NCBI GenBank assembly: GCA_003952965.2
Contig: CM025854.1
Span: forward strand, 14,311,572 to 14,375,571
Reading direction: 5' to 3'
DNA: 64,000 nt
Origin: Morella rubra
Lineage: Eukaryota > Streptophyta > Magnoliopsida > Fagales > Myricaceae
Part shown: in pieces, positions 59,388 to 64,000 of the stretch
Position numbering within the stretch: the first letter of the stretch is position 1
How the letters are laid out: every line of letters starts with the position of its first letter
Notes under the pieces: model-generated
Databases searched by the model: none
What the model was told of the DNA's origin: nothing
What the model saw: only the letters and a program-made list of their open reading frames with translations
Program-made: the position numbers and the translations under genes

Positions 59388-62300
59388 TGGAGGCACAAAT
59401 CAGTCCTATGAAGTACTACTATTTGGCTTCAAAAAAGCTTAACTGAAACGTTTAGTTAAAATAGTATTGTAATTAGAAATTTGTTAAGAAAGGAAATTAG
59501 TGGTAAAGCGACATTAATAAATACATGATAATAATCTTTGAAGTTTGAAACTCTTGGAAATTAAAGAAAATAAAAGAAAAGAAAACATGATAATACGAAA
59601 ATAAATAAATAAGATAAGATAAATTTTGAAAGATAAATACATAGTTCCATTATGATCACGGTTTTTCTGCGAAAAGACACGAAAAGATAAATTACAAAAG
59701 AAAGAGAAATAGACATAAAAGGTCACGGATTCTGCAAAGCTGATGAGGGATCGAGTGCAATGGATCTGAACAAGCTGAACTAAAAAAGAGTGGACGAAAT
59801 CCTATCAAGGCACAAATCAATGAAGTACTACTATTTGGCTTCAAAAAAGCTTAACTGAAACCCGACACTTCTCTCTTGGACACGCACAGATCACACATAT
59901 CAAAAAAAGCAGTCTAAAGCGTAGAGCGTCATATGCAAAAGCTGACGAAACTACCTTAACTAAGGTGTAATCCATTAGTGTCCGAGGTCAAGTCCACTAT
60001 CTCAGTCTCCGGAGAAAAGCGACTACCTTTTGCCAACAAAGTCGGTGGAGAGGGAACTATACATAGGAGGGCTGGGTCAACATCGATCAGCCCAAAATCC
60101 TCAAGTCGGGGGAGTGAGGGTAGAGGGGTGGTCCTTTAAAGTACCAGTGGGGCTCGTGCTCCACTAGTATCTTGAATGTGTCAGTAACACACGTTCGTAT
60201 CTTTAGTACTAGGATATAGGGATCGAGGTCCAGTGTTTGCTCACTCTTAAATAACTTCATCTACAGGGTTCGATATCTACAGCGCCACATGCAAAATGCA
60301 AGACAAAAAAAGTGGTAAGTCCTACTAACTCAGTAAATGGGGGAAAGAGACATGTCATATGAAATAAATAAGTAGGAACTATCATAGCAATAGGCACACA
60401 ATAAATAAGCACCGCTAATAATAGACAGGATATCAGAGTATGATCAATGCAATGTAGAAATGATGCATCTGTTTCCCAATCAATTTTCTTTCTTTCTTTC
60501 TTTTTTCGGTTCGGTAGAGGTGTCCCTACTGCGCTATGTTTAACCCCCAGAGTCAGGATTGTGCATCCCTCCTCTCCTCTAGGATTATCTCGTGCATCAC
60601 ACACTCTAATACCTAGTTAGGCAAGCCTTGTACCATTGCCTAGGGAAACCAACCACTATTCCCTTAGTGGTGGCTTGCACTTTCCCAATGTGAACGGTAC
60701 CGTCACCCGATCTCAGGTTCTTTTCGGTCATAACAGTGTTTCTCATACCCATGAGATGATTATACAGTATGACATATCATAAGCATAAAAGATTCACAAT
60801 TTTTATATAATCTGAATATAAACTACACATATGCACATTCTAATTTTTCAATGTTAAGATATGGCACAAAAAGCATTTGAACTTTTAAAATATGAAAAAT
60901 ATTAGTATGTACTAATTACGTACTATTAATGTTCTAATTAATAGAACTTAGGACTAAGGTTAATACTCGAATTTCCTTCCTTTGATTAATACTAATAATT
61001 AACATGTACTAAACTACTTAGTCAATTGAAGTTTATTAACTAATTAATAATTAGTTGTATTCTTTAATTAATTAACTATCAATTATCTAATTAAGTTTTA
61101 TTTTAATATTTTAATTAACCTTTACTAATCTACAAGTGGCCGGGCCTATTGGGCCCCATAATGGAGTGCCCCAATCTGATTAGAACTGGGTTTGCTAATT
61201 ATTTTCTACTTCATTTTAATTTATTTATTGCTTAATGGGCCGATTATGACCCTTGATGAGGCCTTGTGATTTAGGCCTTGAATTTAAATGGACTTTAGCC
61301 CAAATTTTTACCATAAGACCTCTAAACAGATTTTAAGGGCGCCATAGGCCCATATTTTATGTTAGGACATTTTTACCCCTAATTTTTCTAAAAATCCCGA
61401 AACTGCCCTCATGAGTTTCTAGGGGCATTTTGGACCTTTCTTTTTCTCCTTTTTGGCTGAAATTTTTAGGGTAAGACCTAAGACTCCTAAACTTCATATC
61501 TGGAAGTTTTCATGTGAAGATGTGACATATATTTACATGATATGTTTAACAATGTATTCGGGTGTTCTATAACTTAGGAAAAAAAATTGCATGCACGTGA
61601 TCCTTTGTGTTTAGCTTCATATTAAAAGTGCTAAGATGTCAAGAAACCAACAAAATCATAGAGATACATTCGAGTATGATGATCAGCAATCCAAACAACA
61701 TTTTTCATGACTTTGGTTCCCATTTGTTTTCCAAAAATCACCATTTTCTATGCATGTGGCTCAATGCCACCCATTATACCATTTAATCCATTTGAACTCA
61801 AATAGAGTTCCCTATACCGTTACCCCTCCTCTTCTATCTCAAAACTTTTCTTTTGTTATTTTCCAATCCAAGTTCATAATAAACACAAGATCATAAGAAG
61901 TTCACAAAGATATGCAAAGAAGAGTAAATCACCAAAATCACTACATGCATGTAACTATTCTTCCTCTAGGAGCAATCCGTGGCCTCCCAGGCCCTATTTG
62001 AAGTCTATGTAAGCCATTGACTGTGGCTTCTAAGAATAGAAGATCAACCTTGCACAAATATTTTACATCAACCACCATTTCCCACCTTTCTCTTATACTA
62101 CAAGCAATAAGTTTCATAAATAATCAATTTCTATAGCTAACATCAACATGCAACCAACACGAGTAAGAACTCAACAAAACACAAGGGCTGAAACATTTTT
62201 GTTGAGATCAAAGGGTGACAGCAAGCTACATTGCATAGAAGAAAGCCTCACAACAAATTTTTCCCGTTAAAAAACCTATATGCAACTATAGCCTTACCTC

Positions 62301-63320
62301 TAGATTCAGTTGGTGCTAGATTTCTTTGAAAATCGACACCTAAAACAAGTCACCAAGTTAGAAAAGGAAGGTAAAAACAGAAATAAAAAATGGTGCAAGA
62401 GGAAGGGCTCATGGGAGAAGTTTTCTCCCATGGCCGAAGGTCTTCTAAGACTGACCTTTCTCTCGTAATTTTTTTTCTTCTTTCTTTCTTCCCTCTCCTT
62501 CTTCTTCTCCTCTTCTTCTTCTTCTTCTTCTTCTTCTTCTCCTTCGGTCTGCCTTGTCTCACGCCACTCTCCCTATTTCTCTCTCTCTCTCTCTCTCTCT
62601 CTCCTTCTCTTAGTCGACAAAACCAAGGAGACCAAGGGCCATGTGTTCTCACTCCTCTTTTCTAGGCAATTATGAGAGCTTCACCAAATCACACATAAAC
62701 AATTGATCTTCAAGCCTTCATGTAATATGCATGCACAAGAGACAAAAAAAGCGAAGACCAATAGGAGGACATGGGGTGGCCGAACCTATGGGGAAGGAAA
62801 AGAGAGAAAAATCTTCACCAAGCCTCATGCATGTGTCTATTCGGCCAAGTCATTGAACCATGCATAAAAAAATAAATACTAGGCTAGCTAGGGAAAGGTG
62901 CAAAATTAATTAGGCCATGATATGATTTAATATAATGATGGAAAAATATTCAAGACCATAATGCCTTACCCTATATTCGGCTATAAGCTGAAAAATAATT
63001 GAAGGTTAAGCAAATATAATTAAATATGCCAAATATTAAGAACATTAAGGCAAGAAAATAAAATTAAGGTAAGATGATATTGAAAAGACTATTAATAGAA
63101 TTAAATTCTCTAATACAAGTACAATGAATTAATAGCAAACATGAAGCTCATAAAGAAATAATGTGCAAACACCTAGTTGAATAATAAGAGAATTAAAATA
63201 TTCAAGCAAGTATGTTAAAAATCATGTAGGCTTAACAAAGAAATAATTTAGACTAGAAAACTCAAAGTACTAATTTTTAAATATGTTAAACAGCTGTAAA
63301 TAAAGAGGGGTGTCACATGT
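59388..63320 (-). mobile_element. Possible LTR or LTR fragment of a Ty3/gypsy-like element
   Basis: Read on the - strand from 63320 it starts TGTGACACCCCTC, a common start of plant Ty3/gypsy LTRs, and runs through a long non-coding region without internal domains. TGTGG follows this end on the + strand (63321-63325) and also occurs at 59383-59387, a possible 5-bp duplication, but the sequence after the left copy (AGGCACAAATC) does not start with TG. CTT and CT microsatellites lie at 62500-62603. No polymerase is present, so a solo or truncated LTR is the best guess. Confidence 0.35.
62500..62603. repeat. (CTT)n and (CT)n microsatellites
   Basis: A CTT/CTC-rich run at about 62500-62541 and a CT run at about 62578-62603. 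They create open frames on both strands that are not genes. Confidence 0.9.
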
Positions 63321-64000
63321 GGTGGCTCCAAAGGGTTGATAGCACCTATGAGGTTTTGAATTCTGGATCTTGAAGGGAGAATATTACCAAGGTCCAAACC
63401 TTAATCACTAGGCTAATTCCTCAGAGTTAAATTGAGTTTTACTTGTGGTTGTTTTAAATGGAGTACTTTTTTTATCAAATATATTTTACTTTTCATCTAA
63501 GCATGTTCGAGGACTTCCAAATTTTTAATAACCAAAAATCAAATTATTGCATTATTAATCTAATGACATATACAAATTAAAACTACTGGCACAAACAGCT
63601 CAAGTAAACAGGATTTTAATATATCTAAAAAAAAATGCAATTCTTTAAAGTTTGTGTGAAAAAAAATAGTTGAGATCTGTAATTTTCCTTAATTCGTTTG
63701 GTGAAAGTGACAAATATGCTATATATTTTGGTTTTATAAAAAAGAATTTGGTCTTTCTATTTATATATTATATTTTTACTTTCGTCCATAAAGTACTAAG
63801 AAAATAATTAATATTTGAATTTTTTTCAAGAAATAGGTTTAAGACGAATTAATCTGTCTAAATCATAGAGCATACAAGTGATTTATATAGTACCTAACCG
63901 TGTTGACATTAGTAAATATTTAAGAAAATTCGGGAATAAAGTGTAAGGTTGTAAATGTTTCCATAAAATCATTCCGAAGATTTTAGAGGTATAATTTGAA
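63321..64000. other. AT-rich spacer
   Basis: Nothing recognised; AT-rich with short A and T tracts. Confidence 0.45.

Noticed and set aside
62350-62665. 100- and 91-residue ORFs rich in Arg/Lys or Phe/Leu/Ser
   Set aside because: Translations of CTT and CT microsatellites.
1-64000. CRISPR arrays, bacterial operons, tRNA or rRNA genes
   Set aside because: The sequence is plant nuclear DNA with spliced genes; no regularly spaced identical repeats or complete tRNA A/B-box pairs were seen by eye.

Overview
The window is nuclear DNA from a flowering plant, most likely a eudicot. The evidence is spliced genes of plant-only families (a NAC transcription factor and an INDETERMINATE-DOMAIN zinc-finger protein), an F-box remnant of the kind that expands in plants, AT-rich spacers with CT/GA microsatellites, and plant lineages of CACTA, Mutator-like (MULE), hAT, L1-type LINE and Copia elements. 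The sequence does not fix the species.

Genes that look intact: (1) a three-exon NAC gene of the SND2/NAC073 group, + strand, 6184-8042; (2) a single-exon METTL21-type methyltransferase, - strand, 12673-13362; (3) a three-exon IDD zinc-finger transcription factor, - strand, 35270-37516, whose first intron appears to be of the rare GC-AG class. An F-box gene (9471-9965, -) is truncated and runs into a Copia reverse-transcriptase scrap. These genes share no operon-like arrangement and are separated by repeats.

Layout. 1-6183: AT-rich spacer with unrecognised old repeats and one CACTA-like end. 6184-8042: NAC gene. 9.3-10.0 kb: Copia scrap plus truncated F-box. 11.1-11.8 kb: an 82-bp tandem duplication and a MULE-type foldback MITE with a 9-bp target-site duplication. 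12.7-13.4 kb: methyltransferase. 14.1-33.1 kb: a four-level nest. A palindromic MITE (14141-33091) is split by an outer CACTA element (14441 to about 33009). That is split by an inner CACTA element (15371-30384, ATG target duplication) carrying TNP2- and TNPA-like genes, which is in turn split by an autonomous-type but decayed MULE (about 21950-28910). 35.3-37.5 kb: IDD gene. 38.8-48.6 kb: gene-poor spacer with three long foldback elements. 49.4-55.6 kb: a nearly full-length but dead L1-type LINE on the - strand. 56.7-59.35 kb: a second, + strand retroelement ORF1/gag-like remnant interrupted by an hAT element with an 8-bp target duplication. 59.4-63.3 kb: LTR-like sequence. 63.3-64 kb: nothing recognised.

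The NAC and IDD proteins are expected to act in the nucleus as transcription regulators (secondary-wall programme and growth/patterning respectively, by family knowledge), and the methyltransferase to modify proteins. I found no convincing novel molecular system. The most unusual structure is the nested transposon stack, with well-marked boundaries for the inner CACTA and two convergent genes in its MULE.
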